Source: Acidobacteriota bacterium (GTDB lineage: Bacteria; Acidobacteriota; Terriglobia; Terriglobales; Acidobacteriaceae). Taken from it: a DNA stretch of 64,000 nt. Numbering within the stretch: the stretch's first letter is position 1; each line of letters opens with the position of its first letter. Under the pieces are notes generated by a model that was given only the letters and a program-made list of their open reading frames with translations, was not told the origin of the DNA and ran no database searches. The stretch lies in assembly GCA_025359885.1 (NCBI GenBank), contig JANYDG010000114.1:1-64000 (forward strand). The letters are read 5' to 3'. Positions 36,606 to 45,542 of the stretch are shown here, in pieces. The position numbers and the translations under genes are program-made.

Positions 36606-38633
36606 TTGTACGCGATGCAGCATCTTTCTGGCGGACTGCGGACCCTCCTCCGATGGCATTCGATGGCCCTGATATTCGTTTCTTTCGCTGTCTCAGTGCC
36701 TTTGCTGGTCGCGCAAAGCTCGGCAGCACTGTGGCAATCGATTGGTCCCTATGGAGGCGACGCACGTTCCTTTGCTGAAGTTCCGGGGCAATCCCAGCAC
36801 CTCTATCTTGGCGGCACCAATACATGGATTTTTGAGTCTCTGGACGGTGGTCAGACGTGGTCACGCCTTGGCAGAGTTGACAGCAGCGACGACTTGATTG
36901 TCGATGATATTGTCGTCGATGCGACGGATCACCAGACTGTGTACGCTGGCGTCTGGCGCGTGGATCGGCCCGACGGAGGGCTTTACATAAGCCACGATGG
37001 TGGTCACTTGTGGAAGCCGGTAGACGCACTGAAGGGCCAATCTGTTCGTTCCCTCGCGCAGGCAGCTTCTGACCCCAACATTCTCGCTGCAGGTACCCTT
37101 GAAGGCGTGTATCGCAGCAAGGATCACGGGGCAACCTGGGACCTGATCAGCCCAGTCGGCAGCAAGGAAATCCACGAGGTCGAATCTCTGGCGATTGACC
37201 CGCAGAACCCCGACATCCTCTATGCCGGCACCTGGCATCTGCCTTGGAAGACGAAAGACGGCGGCCAGACCTGGCAGAACATCAAACAGGGAGTGATCGA
37301 CGATTCTGATGTGTTTTCGATCATTCTGGACCCTGCCCACCCCAACATTGTCTACGCCAGTGCCTGCTCTGGCATCTACAAGAGTGAGAACAGCGGCGAG
37401 CTTTTCCGCAAAGTTCAGGGAATTCCGGCGACTGCCCGACGAACACGCGTCCTGATGCAAGACCCTCGCAACCGGGAAGTTGTGTATGCCGGAACCACCG
37501 AGGGTCTTTACCGGACCCGCGACGGAGGCCATACCTGGACGGCCCTGACCGGCCCGGAAGTTGTAATCAATGACATCTACCTTGACGCTGCGCAGACGGG
37601 CCACATCCTGCTGGCTACTGACAGTGGGGGCGTGTTGGCGAGCACGGATAACGGCGCAACGTTCGCTGAATCCAACCACGGATTCTCGGCGCGCAAAGTC
37701 GAGGCGTTCGTCGCGGATGCGCGTGACCCGCGCCGGATACTGGCTGGAGTTGTCAATGACAAGAGCAACGGGGGCGTCTTCATGACTGTCGATGGTGGCT
37801 CGAGCTGGGCGCATCTGGCCAACGGTCTTGACGGCCGCGACGTTTTTACGCTTGCCGAGGCCAAGGACGGAACGACGCTGGCGGGAACCGGCCACGGTAT
37901 CTTTGCCTTGGAAGCTGGCGAAGGATTCGCCGACCCGCACTGGGTGATGCGGAGCAGCATCGTCAACCATGGTACCCGCCTCGTTACCATCAACAATGCG
38001 GGCCACAAGGTGAACCGCGAAGAAGCGATCACTTTGCCTCCGCGTCAGATGAGCTCGCGTGTGGCGGCCTTTGATCTCTCGGGCGAAGTGTGGATCGCTG
38101 CGACAGGGGACGGGATTTTCACCAGCACGGACGAGGCCGCGACCTGGCAGGGTGGCCTTGTGCTCGGGTCGGCTGCGTACCACTCGGTGGCGGTGTGGGA
38201 TGGGGAATTGCTGGCTGCGCGCCGTGAAGGTGTTGTGTTTTCTCGTGACAAGGGCAAGACCTGGGCACCGATGCGGCTTCCATCGCGGCTGAAAGACATT
38301 CGCCGAGTTGCGTTTTCAAGAGAGGGCGATCTGTGGATTGGTGCTGGCGACGGTGTCTATCTTTCCCGCGACAAGGGAGAGAGCTGGTTCTGGCTGGAAA
38401 AAGTTCCGGTGCGCGATGTGGATGACCTGGCTTATGACGCGGACACGGATCGCATGCTGGTGAGTTCCCGCAGCAATCAGATTCTCTATTCGATCGAACC
38501 GTCTTCGTTTGCCTTTAGCCAGACTCGTACCGGCTACCGACTCTTTCTTGCGCGCTCGGCAGGGGGCATACGCTTTGCGGCTTCGCTTCAAGATGGTGTG
38601 TTGATGGAGCCACCGGTTGGCGTGCAGCGGTAG
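36606..38633 (+). CDS. Exported BNR/YCF48-like beta-propeller protein
   Basis: 675 residues. A TTG start at 36606 is preferred to ATG 36615 because CTGGAG (36595-36600) is spaced five bases from the TTG. A signal peptide or anchor follows (LIFVSFAVSVPLLVAQ). The body is two propellers built from BNR/Asp-box repeats, each of the type S-x-D-G-G-x-T-W: ESLDGGQTWSRL, ISHDGGHLWKPV, RSKDHGATWDLI, KTKDGGQTWQNI, RTRDGGHTWTAL, MTVDGGSSWAHL, TSTDEAATWQGG, FSRDKGKTWAPM, LSRDKGESWFWL. The same repeat occurs in sialidases, sortilins and photosystem assembly factor YCF48, but no sialidase catalytic residues are evident. It is probably a periplasmic or surface binding protein. Isolated by a terminator upstream. 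Confidence 0.85.
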   Translation: MYAMQHLSGGLRTLLRWHSMALIFVSFAVSVPLLVAQSSAALWQSIGPYGGDARSFAEVPGQSQHLYLGGTNTWIFESLDGGQTWSRLGRVDSSDDLIVDDIVVDATDHQTVYAGVWRVDRPDGGLYISHDGGHLWKPVDALKGQSVRSLAQAASDPNILAAGTLEGVYRSKDHGATWDLISPVGSKEIHEVESLAIDPQNPDILYAGTWHLPWKTKDGGQTWQNIKQGVIDDSDVFSIILDPAHPNIVYASACSGIYKSENSGELFRKVQGIPATARRTRVLMQDPRNREVVYAGTTEGLYRTRDGGHTWTALTGPEVVINDIYLDAAQTGHILLATDSGGVLASTDNGATFAESNHGFSARKVEAFVADARDPRRILAGVVNDKSNGGVFMTVDGGSSWAHLANGLDGRDVFTLAEAKDGTTLAGTGHGIFALEAGEGFADPHWVMRSSIVNHGTRLVTINNAGHKVNREEAITLPPRQMSSRVAAFDLSGEVWIAATGDGIFTSTDEAATWQGGLVLGSAAYHSVAVWDGELLAARREGVVFSRDKGKTWAPMRLPSRLKDIRRVAFSREGDLWIGAGDGVYLSRDKGESWFWLEKVPVRDVDDLAYDADTDRMLVSSRSNQILYSIEPSSFAFSQTRTGYRLFLARSAGGIRFAASLQDGVLMEPPVGVQR

Positions 38634-38716
38634 GTTGGCATCACTTTTTCGCACCACGCAGGTCAAAACCAGAGAGTCCTTCAAGTTTCCAGTATCATCA
38701 GACGAGGGGAGCATAC

Positions 38717-39892
38717 ATGCAGGCACAGACTGAAGCAACCCACGATTCTCTTCGTACCCATGCTGTTCGGAGCCATGCTTTTCGCACGCACGACGAGCGC
38801 CTGAAGCCAATCGCCGATAAGGTGATGGCGGGTGAGCGCCTGAGTTTTGACGACGGCGTCACCCTTTATGGAACCAGCGACGTGCTGGCTGTGGGCTGGC
38901 TTGCGAACCATGTGCGTGAGCGCCTTCACGGCGATATTACCTACTTCAACGTGAATCGCCACATCAACCCGACCAACGTCTGCGTGGCCCAGTGCCGTCT
39001 GTGTGCTTTTGGGCGGACTAAAGGCGATAGCGCTGGCTACACGATGGCCCTCGAAGAAGCCTTTGAGACCGCGGCTTCCGGCTATTCTGAGGCGGTGACC
39101 GAGTTTCATATCGTTGGCGGGCTGCACCCCGACCTGCCGTTTGAATACTTCCTCGACCTGGTCAAGGGCCTGAAGGAGCGCTTTCCGAAGGTGCACATCA
39201 AGGCATTCACGATGGTCGAGGTTGCTTTTCTGGCCCGGCGTGCCAAGCTTTCGATTGAAGAGACGCTCATCAAGATGCGTGATGCGGGAGTGGACTCGAT
39301 GCCTGGTGGTGGCGCTGAGATTTTCGCGACACGGGTTCGCAGCATCATCTGCGACCACAAAATCGACGGCGGTGAATGGCTCTCGACTGCACGGCTTGCT
39401 CACAAGCTTGGTTTCCGCTCGAATGCGACGATGTTGTATGGGCACATCGAGAACAATGAAGACCGCGTTGACCACATGCTCAAGCTGCGCGAAGTGCAGG
39501 ACGAGACCGGCGGCTTCCAAACATTCATTCCTCTGGCATTCCACCCGGAAAATACGGCGCTTGACCACTTGCCGGTGACGACGGGGCTCACGGATATTCG
39601 CCAGGTGGCTGTGGGGCGGCTGCTGCTCGACAACTTTGCCCACATCAAGGCTTACTGGCAGATGCTGACCCCCAAGATAGCCCAGATCGCCCTGCGCTTT
39701 GGGGCAGACGACCTCGACGGTACCGTCATCGAGGAAAAGATCTATCATGACGCTGGCGCCACTACGCCGCAGGGGATGACGCGCAAGCAACTCTGCCATC
39801 TGATTGAGTCTGCTGGCAGGGTTCCGGTGGAGCGGGACACGCTCTACCACTCCGTCACGCGTACCGAAGACAGTTTTGTCGTCGCGGTCTAA
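38717..39892 (+). CDS. mqnE: Aminodeoxyfutalosine synthase
   Basis: 391 residues, radical SAM enzyme of the futalosine route to menaquinone. It adds the adenosyl radical to 3-[(1-carboxyvinyl)oxy]benzoate to form aminodeoxyfutalosine. The [4Fe-4S]-binding CxxxCxxC motif is Cys89, Cys93 and Cys96 in NVCVAQCRLCAFGR; the surrounding TYFNVNRHINPTNVC, EFHIVGGLHPDLPFEY and SMPGGGAEIF are MqnE hallmarks that distinguish it from the related MqnC. GGGGAG precedes the ATG by about six bases. No other mqn gene is in the window. This shows that the organism makes menaquinone by the alternative pathway. Confidence 0.94.
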   Translation: MQAQTEATHDSLRTHAVRSHAFRTHDERLKPIADKVMAGERLSFDDGVTLYGTSDVLAVGWLANHVRERLHGDITYFNVNRHINPTNVCVAQCRLCAFGRTKGDSAGYTMALEEAFETAASGYSEAVTEFHIVGGLHPDLPFEYFLDLVKGLKERFPKVHIKAFTMVEVAFLARRAKLSIEETLIKMRDAGVDSMPGGGAEIFATRVRSIICDHKIDGGEWLSTARLAHKLGFRSNATMLYGHIENNEDRVDHMLKLREVQDETGGFQTFIPLAFHPENTALDHLPVTTGLTDIRQVAVGRLLLDNFAHIKAYWQMLTPKIAQIALRFGADDLDGTVIEEKIYHDAGATTPQGMTRKQLCHLIESAGRVPVERDTLYHSVTRTEDSFVVAV

Positions 39893-39933
39893 TCGGTCTC
39901 AGGCCATGATTCTTGATTGGAGGGCTCAGCACG

Positions 39934-40140
39934 ATGGAAGTCTTCGGCTTCGCAGCCCTCTTCGGCCTCATCCTCGGATTCATGTTCGGCGTGGGCTGCG
40001 CCGCTGCGGTCATCTACACCGTTTACATGGGCGGCTACCGCAAGGCCATCAAGGATTCGCTGAGCTCGGAGCGGTCAGAGCAATACATCAATAACTTACA
40101 GAAAGTCCGCACCAAGCTGGGAGAGTCAGGTCCGGGTTAA
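39934..40140 (+). CDS. Small single-span membrane protein (68 residues)
   Basis: ATG at 39934 is preceded by GGAGGG (39919-39924). One hydrophobic segment with repeated glycines (GFAALFGLILGFMFGVGCAA, then AVIYTVYMGGY) spans about residues 4-33. A short polar helical tail (RKAIKDSLSSERSEQYINNL) should lie in the cytoplasm. No family is recognised. It follows mqnE by 41 bases and may be co-transcribed. Confidence 0.6.
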   Translation: MEVFGFAALFGLILGFMFGVGCAAAVIYTVYMGGYRKAIKDSLSSERSEQYINNLQKVRTKLGESGPG

Positions 40141-40206
40141 GTCGCTTGACCTGCAAGAGCCTCGACGGCTCGGTGAATGGCTTCAGGGCGTTAAAATCAT
40201 TCGTCT

Positions 40207-42333
40207 ATGACGAAACTCATCTCCAGTGACAGGGAAATGCAGCGCCGCAGCTTGCTCCGATCAATGACCGCACTCGGCACCGGCCTGATGCTTGATTCGG
40301 TGGCCCCGTTCTCGGTGTTGCACGCCCAATCTCCTGCCGTCCCTGTCAGCGAGATCAAGCGTGTGCTGGTCGTGTTCAAGTGCCATTTTGATGCAGGGTT
40401 CATCGACACGCAGGCAAACGTCGTGCATCGCTATTTCAGCGAATATTTCCCGGCTGCTATCCAGACCGCCAGCGATATGCGCGCGCAGGGCCGCCACCGC
40501 TACGTCTGGACCACCGGTTCCTGGCTGCTTTACGAATACCTTGAGCAGGCTTCGCCCGAAGACCGCAAGCACATGGAACAGGCCATTGCTGGCGGTGATG
40601 TTGCGTGGCACGCTCTGCCTTTTACCTGGCAAACGGAGATGCTCGATCAGTCGATGATTGCCGGTGCTCTGGCAATTTCGCAGTCGCTCGATCGCCGCTT
40701 TGGCCGCATTACTACCGGCGCCAAGATGACCGATGTTCCCGGGCATACGCGTGGCCTGATTGCTCCGCTCGCGGCCCACGGAGTCCAGTTTCTCGACATT
40801 GGCGTCAACGATGCGAGCACGCCAGCAGAGGTTCCACCCCTCTTTCTTTGGAAAGACCTGAAGGGCGCATCTCTTCCTGTCATGTATCACGCTGGATACG
40901 GCAGTGTTTCACAGGTTCCCGGCTCAAATATTGCGATTGCTATCGTGGTTGGAGACGATAACAGCGGTCCGCACAAGCCTGAAGAGATTGCCAAAATCTA
41001 TGCCAATCTCACCAGCCGTTTTCCCAATGCAGAGATCGTGGCAGGCAGCCTTACTGATATTGCGAACGCCGTGGCTCCATTCCGCAGCCATCTTCCGGTG
41101 GTCACCGGCGAGCTTGGCGACACATGGATTCACGGCATCGCCAGCGATCCGCTCAAGGTGGCGCGCTATCGCGAGGTGGCACGGCTTCGCCAATCGTGGA
41201 TCGGGCAAGGCAAGTTGCATGTGGGTGACGCGATAGATGTGGCTCTGCTCCGGCGCGTTCTGCTGGAGGTTGAGCATACCTGGGGAACGGATACCAAGAC
41301 GTGGCTCGACTTTAACAATCTCAAACCAGACGACCTGGACAAGATGATTGCCACAAAGAATTACCAGGTAGTTCAGTTCAGCTGGAAAGAGAAGCGGCAG
41401 GACCTTGTGGACGGCATCGCTACGCTGCCTGAACCGCTGCGCTCTGAAGCGGAGCAAGCCATCGACAAACTCAAGCCGGTTGAGCCGCGCCTGTCTGCAA
41501 AAGCTCTTCAACAGCCGGCAGCAAAAGTGATCGAAACCCCTGATTTTTTGCTGGGCATGGATGCTGAAACCGGGGCAATCACGCGCCTTCGCAGCAAACG
41601 TACAGGCCGCGAATGGGCGAGTGCGACTCATCCCCTGGCGCTGTTTGTGTACCAGACGCTTTCGCAGGCGGATTACGACCAGTTCTTCAAGGATTACCTG
41701 AAGAGTAGCGCGGACTGGGCCTTCAAGGATTTCGGCAAGCCCAACATCGACAAGCTCGGCGCTGAGAGCCGGGAATGGCTTCCAACACTGACTGATTTAC
41801 AGGTTGAAGAGACGGCTGAGGGTCACCGAGTGCTGGCGAATTTGCAGTTTACAGGACTGTCTGCAGCACAGGCCGAGATCGCTTCACCACCGCAGAAAAT
41901 CTATCTTGAGCTGTTCCTTCCGGCCCATGAGCCCGCGATCCACATCGAACTTTCCTGGTTTCAGAAGCGAGCCAATCGTATGCCTGAGGCGCTTTGGCTT
42001 ACGTTCAACCCAATCGCGGGTGCGAACCGCGGCTGGAACCTCGAGAAGTCTGGCCAGCCTGTCTCTCCATTTGATGTCGTGGCCTCTGGCAACCGCCACA
42101 TGCATGCACTTTCGACTGGCTTTTCTTACACGGAAGCAGGGAATTCTCTGGCCGTCGAAACAGTAGACGCGCCGCTGGTGGCGCTTGGTGAGCGCACCTC
42201 GCTTCGCTTCAAAAACGCCCAGCCGGACATGAGCAAAGGCGTTCATTGCAACCTGTATAACAACTCGTGGGGCACCAACTACATCATGTGGTACGGCGAA
42301 GACATGCGTTTCCGCTTTGTGCTGCGTGCATGA
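40207..42333 (+). CDS. DUF5054/GH38-like exported glycosidase-fold protein
   Basis: 708 residues. The N-terminus has a twin-arginine-like signal (MQRRSLLRSMTALGTGLML) starting ten residues in; ATG 40207 is kept because the alternative at 40237 has a ribosome site only one base away. The first 300 residues resemble the seven-stranded barrel of family 38 alpha-mannosidases and their DUF5054 relatives: VLVVFKCHFDAGFIDTQANV, in which His and Asp sit where GH38 enzymes bind zinc, and later TDVPGHTRGLIAPLAAHGVQ. The C-terminal half is a beta-sandwich supersandwich ending DMRFRFVLRA. The activity is not established for DUF5054; mannoside or other glycan cleavage is only a guess. Convergent with the acyl-CoA dehydrogenase gene. 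Confidence 0.75.
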   Translation: MTKLISSDREMQRRSLLRSMTALGTGLMLDSVAPFSVLHAQSPAVPVSEIKRVLVVFKCHFDAGFIDTQANVVHRYFSEYFPAAIQTASDMRAQGRHRYVWTTGSWLLYEYLEQASPEDRKHMEQAIAGGDVAWHALPFTWQTEMLDQSMIAGALAISQSLDRRFGRITTGAKMTDVPGHTRGLIAPLAAHGVQFLDIGVNDASTPAEVPPLFLWKDLKGASLPVMYHAGYGSVSQVPGSNIAIAIVVGDDNSGPHKPEEIAKIYANLTSRFPNAEIVAGSLTDIANAVAPFRSHLPVVTGELGDTWIHGIASDPLKVARYREVARLRQSWIGQGKLHVGDAIDVALLRRVLLEVEHTWGTDTKTWLDFNNLKPDDLDKMIATKNYQVVQFSWKEKRQDLVDGIATLPEPLRSEAEQAIDKLKPVEPRLSAKALQQPAAKVIETPDFLLGMDAETGAITRLRSKRTGREWASATHPLALFVYQTLSQADYDQFFKDYLKSSADWAFKDFGKPNIDKLGAESREWLPTLTDLQVEETAEGHRVLANLQFTGLSAAQAEIASPPQKIYLELFLPAHEPAIHIELSWFQKRANRMPEALWLTFNPIAGANRGWNLEKSGQPVSPFDVVASGNRHMHALSTGFSYTEAGNSLAVETVDAPLVALGERTSLRFKNAQPDMSKGVHCNLYNNSWGTNYIMWYGEDMRFRFVLRA

Positions 42334-42343
42334 CCCGCGCTGA

Positions 42344-43522
42344 CTAGAATGACGGAATCCCGGTAATCGCCTGGCCCATGATGAGGGCGTGGATGTCGTG
42401 GGTGCCTTCGTAGGTGATTACGGATTCGAGATTCATCATGTGGCGCATGATGGGGTAGTCCTCGGTTATGCCGTTGCCGCCCAGAATTTGTCTCGCGATG
42501 CGCGCACATTCGAGCGCCATCCATACGTTGTTTCTCTTGGCGAGGGAGATCACTTCATGGGGCAGCTTGCCAGCGTCCTTCATCCGCCCGGCGTGGAGTG
42601 AAAGCAGTTGTGCCTTGGAAATTTCCGAGACCATCCACACCAGCTTCTCTTGAATGAGCTGGTGGCTGGCGATGGGTTCATTGCGAAACTGCTTGCGCAA
42701 CATGGCATACTGCAAGGCGGTGTCGTAGCAGGACATGGCTGCGCCAATTGCGCCCCAACTGATGCCGTAGCGCGCCTGGTTGAGGCACATCAGCGGGCTT
42801 TTAAGGCCGCCGGTGCCGGGCAGCAGGTTTGCTGCGGGGATGCGAACTTCCTGGAGGGCGAGGCCGGCAGTGACGGAGGCGCGGAGGGACCACTTGCCGT
42901 GGACTTCGTCGGCGCGGAAGCCGGCGCGGTCTGTTTCTACGAGGAACCCCCGGACGCGATCATTTTCATCGGTGACCTTGGCCCAGATGATGGCGAGGTC
43001 GGCAATGGTGCCAGAGGTGATCCACATTTTTTCGCCGGTGAGGATGTATTCGTCGCCGTCTTTTGTGGCGCGGGTGGTCATACCGCCGGGGTTGGAGCCG
43101 AAATTGGGTTCGGTGAGGCCGAAGCAGCCGAGCTTGCGTCCGGCGGCAAGTTCCGGCAGCCACTTCTGCTTCTGCTCTTCAGTGCCAAAGGTGTAGATGG
43201 GATACATGACGAGGGCCGACTGGACGCTGACGAAGCTGCGGAAACCGGAGTCGCCTCGCTCAAACTCCTGCATGACGAGGCCGTATTCGACATTGGACAT
43301 ACCGGCGCAGCCGTATCCATGCAGATTTGCGCCAAAGAAGCCAAGCTCACCCATGATGGGCACGAGTTCGCGCGGGAAGCGCCCCTCGCGGAAGCAGTCT
43401 TCGATGATCGGGACCAGGTTGTCTTCGACAAACGCGCGGGCTGTATCGCGCACCATCAACTCATCTTCATTGAGCAGGGAATCGAAGTTGATAAAGTCTA
43501 CGCCTTGAAATTTGAAGGCCAT
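42344..43522 (-). CDS. gcdH: Glutaryl-CoA dehydrogenase-like acyl-CoA dehydrogenase
   Basis: 392 residues from ATG at 43522 (MAFKFQGVDFINFDSLLNED), with AAAGGTG upstream; a longer frame to 43567 is not needed. Acyl-CoA dehydrogenase fold: FAD-binding FGLTEPNFGSNPGGMTTRAT (about residue 137) and WITSGTIADLAIIWAK (about 168). The features that point to glutaryl-CoA dehydrogenase are SVQSALVMYPIYTFG, the Arg- and Ser-bearing substrate region, and the C-terminal YEGTHDIHALIMGQAITG, whose Glu is the catalytic base. It would oxidise and decarboxylate glutaryl-CoA to crotonyl-CoA in lysine and tryptophan breakdown. No acyl-CoA transferase is next to it. Confidence 0.85.
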   Translation of the reverse strand: MAFKFQGVDFINFDSLLNEDELMVRDTARAFVEDNLVPIIEDCFREGRFPRELVPIMGELGFFGANLHGYGCAGMSNVEYGLVMQEFERGDSGFRSFVSVQSALVMYPIYTFGTEEQKQKWLPELAAGRKLGCFGLTEPNFGSNPGGMTTRATKDGDEYILTGEKMWITSGTIADLAIIWAKVTDENDRVRGFLVETDRAGFRADEVHGKWSLRASVTAGLALQEVRIPAANLLPGTGGLKSPLMCLNQARYGISWGAIGAAMSCYDTALQYAMLRKQFRNEPIASHQLIQEKLVWMVSEISKAQLLSLHAGRMKDAGKLPHEVISLAKRNNVWMALECARIARQILGGNGITEDYPIMRHMMNLESVITYEGTHDIHALIMGQAITGIPSF

Positions 43523-43755
43523 TCTGCGCACCTTTCCTTGAGTCAGGGGCGAGAAGCCCCAAAACACTTGAGGTTAGCAGATGGCGGGTGATGAGGGGAA
43601 GATGAGTCGTGCGATCAGGTTTCGTAGAACGAGAGTTCGAATAGCATGGCTCGTCTACGGTCGCCCCCGCGAAGATCGCGGACGCAGGTATCTATATCGT
43701 CGAATTCAGAACGGTCGGCTCGGATTCCCCAAAATGCTTCGACCACTGTTCCTGG
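43523..43755. other. Intergenic region between ABC ATPase and acyl-CoA dehydrogenase genes
   Basis: 233 bases with two small hairpins: GGGGC-GAGAA-GCCCC near 43548 just upstream of the dehydrogenase, and CCGCGA-AGA-TCGCGG near 43677. No T tract follows either, and no reading frame here looks real. Confidence 0.35.
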
Positions 43756-44598
43756 CTATGCCAAAAACTCTTTGAGGAAGGGGTCTTCGCTTGCCAGCAG
43801 CGCCTCGGTAGAGCCATCGAAGATGATACGGCCCTCGTGCAGGACCAGAAAGGTTGTTTTCGGGTCAATCTGCCCATCGGGGAGCTGGACCATTTTCCCC
43901 TGTTCGCTGTCGTAGTGGTGGGTGGCCATGGTGAAGGCATCCTGCAGCCGATGCGTCACCAGGAGCGCCGGCGTGGCGTAGACATCGCGTTCCTTGACGA
44001 CCAGCTCGTTGATGGTATGGGAGGTTACGGGGTCGAGCCCGCCAGTCGGCGAATCGTAGAGCAAAAATGCTGGCTGGTCGATAATTGCCCGGGCAATGGC
44101 AACGCGCCGCCGCATACCGCCAGAGAGGCTTGCCGGGAGCAGGTCATAGGTGTGCCCCAGCTCGACGAACTGCAGCGCCTCACGGACCCGCCGCGAAACC
44201 TCTTCCTCGGGGAGATTGCGCTCCACCAACTGGTAGCCTACGTTGTCGCGCACTGTGAGGGAATCAAACAGAGCGCTCTCTTGAAAGACCATGCCGGTGC
44301 GCATGCGGAGCTGGAGGAGAGCTTCCTCGTGCATGTGGGTAATCTCCTGACCGAAGAGGAAAATGCGGCCGGAGTCAGGTCGGAGGAGCCCGTTTGCCAG
44401 TTTGAGGAGGACACTTTTGCCGACGCCCGCTGGCCCCAGGAGAATTCGCGTCTCTGCAGGACCTATCTGAAAACTGACATCTTGCAGCACCGGGGGGCCA
44501 TTGAAGCGAATGGACACACTTTCGAACACAACGACCTGATCGCTGGCAGAGATCGGTGTATTCACCTGAGCCTGATTGGTGGGGAGAGGAGGGGCCAT
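43756..44598 (-). CDS. MlaF-like ABC transporter ATP-binding protein with altered Walker B
   Basis: 280 residues. ATPase of a lipid-transport ABC system of the MlaFE type. Walker A GPAGVGKS (55-62), Q-loop VFQESALFDSL (about 104-114), signature LSGGMRRRVAIARA (158-171) and H-loop His216 (VTHR) are all intact. Walker B is LLYDSPTGGLDP: Asp182 is kept but the catalytic glutamate is Ser183. DNA at this codon reads TCG on the coding strand, so this is a real Ser rather than a reading error of mine. In most ABC ATPases that change strongly slows hydrolysis. The gene starts three bases after the permease stop and forms one operon with it. No MCE-domain (MlaD) gene accompanies the pair. Confidence 0.85.
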   Translation of the reverse strand: MAPPLPTNQAQVNTPISASDQVVVFESVSIRFNGPPVLQDVSFQIGPAETRILLGPAGVGKSVLLKLANGLLRPDSGRIFLFGQEITHMHEEALLQLRMRTGMVFQESALFDSLTVRDNVGYQLVERNLPEEEVSRRVREALQFVELGHTYDLLPASLSGGMRRRVAIARAIIDQPAFLLYDSPTGGLDPVTSHTINELVVKERDVYATPALLVTHRLQDAFTMATHHYDSEQGKMVQLPDGQIDPKTTFLVLHEGRIIFDGSTEALLASEDPFLKEFLA

Positions 44599-44601
44599 GA
44601 G

Positions 44602-45390
44602 CTAGATTCCCGAGAAGAGCCAAAGCATGGCGCGGCTGAGAATGAAGTCGGAAAAGATGATGAGTACCGAGGAGACGACGACGGCCTCTGTGGTTGCGCG
44701 GCCAACCCCCTGGGTACCGCCCGTGGTCTTCATGCCAAAGTAGCAGCCGACGGTGGCGATAAGGAAGCCGAAGAAGAGCGGCTTGGTGAGGCCCTGCGCA
44801 ATATCTGCCCAGACCAGCGCCTGGTAGGCAGAGGTGAAGTATTGCGTTCCATTTTGCCCGCTGATGAATACAGAGACAAAGGCACCGCCGGCAGTGCCAA
44901 CCGTATCCGCGACAATCGTTAACAGAAAAAGCATCACCACGGTGGAGAGCATGCGCGGCGTTACGAGCTTCTTCATCGGGTCAGTGCCGAGGGCGCGCAT
45001 CGCATCAATCTGTTCGGTGACGACCATCGAACCGAGTTCGCTGGCCATACCGCTGGCGTTGCGGCCACTGACCATGAGGCCGGTGAGCACGGGTGCCAGC
45101 TCTCGAATCATCGAGAGCGATACAAATCGCCCGGTATATGCCTGAGCTCCAAATTGCGCCAGGGATGCCGCTGATTGCAATGCCAGCACGCCTCCGGTAA
45201 AGAAGCCGGTGAGCACGACAATTGGCAGGGAACCGACGCCGATCAAATCTGCCTGGGTGAGGATGTCTGCGATGTAATGGGGCGCGCGGAAGAGGTTAGC
45301 CACCGACTGCCAGCAGAAGAGGTAATACTCCTGCACGGCGAGGAGCTGGCGTTTGGCAATCGATTCGAGTTGATCAAGAGTCAGTTGCAT
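44602..45390 (-). CDS. MlaE-family ABC permease
   Basis: 262 residues with five to six hydrophobic segments. The MlaE/YrbE signature region is visible as RELAPVLTGLMVSGRNASGM followed by ASELGSMVVTEQIDAMRALG near residues 95-135, the coupling helix and elbow typical of the family, and GTDPMKKLVTPRML. The C-terminal part includes GCYFGMKTTGGTQGVGRATT. It would form a homodimer in the inner membrane with the ATPase encoded next, moving phospholipids or related lipids between membranes. The partner that defines the substrate, an MCE protein, is not encoded here. Confidence 0.88.
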   Translation of the reverse strand: MQLTLDQLESIAKRQLLAVQEYYLFCWQSVANLFRAPHYIADILTQADLIGVGSLPIVVLTGFFTGGVLALQSAASLAQFGAQAYTGRFVSLSMIRELAPVLTGLMVSGRNASGMASELGSMVVTEQIDAMRALGTDPMKKLVTPRMLSTVVMLFLLTIVADTVGTAGGAFVSVFISGQNGTQYFTSAYQALVWADIAQGLTKPLFFGFLIATVGCYFGMKTTGGTQGVGRATTEAVVVSSVLIIFSDFILSRAMLWLFSGI

Positions 45391-45542
45391 GGCAGTGACG
45401 GCAAAGTCGATGGAAGTTCGCGAAGCCTGCCGTCAGGATAGCCTATTTGGGCGACTCGGTTGCTATGGAATAAGCCAATACGCTGGCGCCCGGTCTCTTG
45501 CACATAAACTCGACTGCAGGTCGTGGACAGGCTGCTGCCTCT

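Noticed and set aside
36861-38183. 440-codon minus-strand frame
   Set aside because: Antisense shadow of the BNR propeller gene, kept open by its repeat structure and codon bias.
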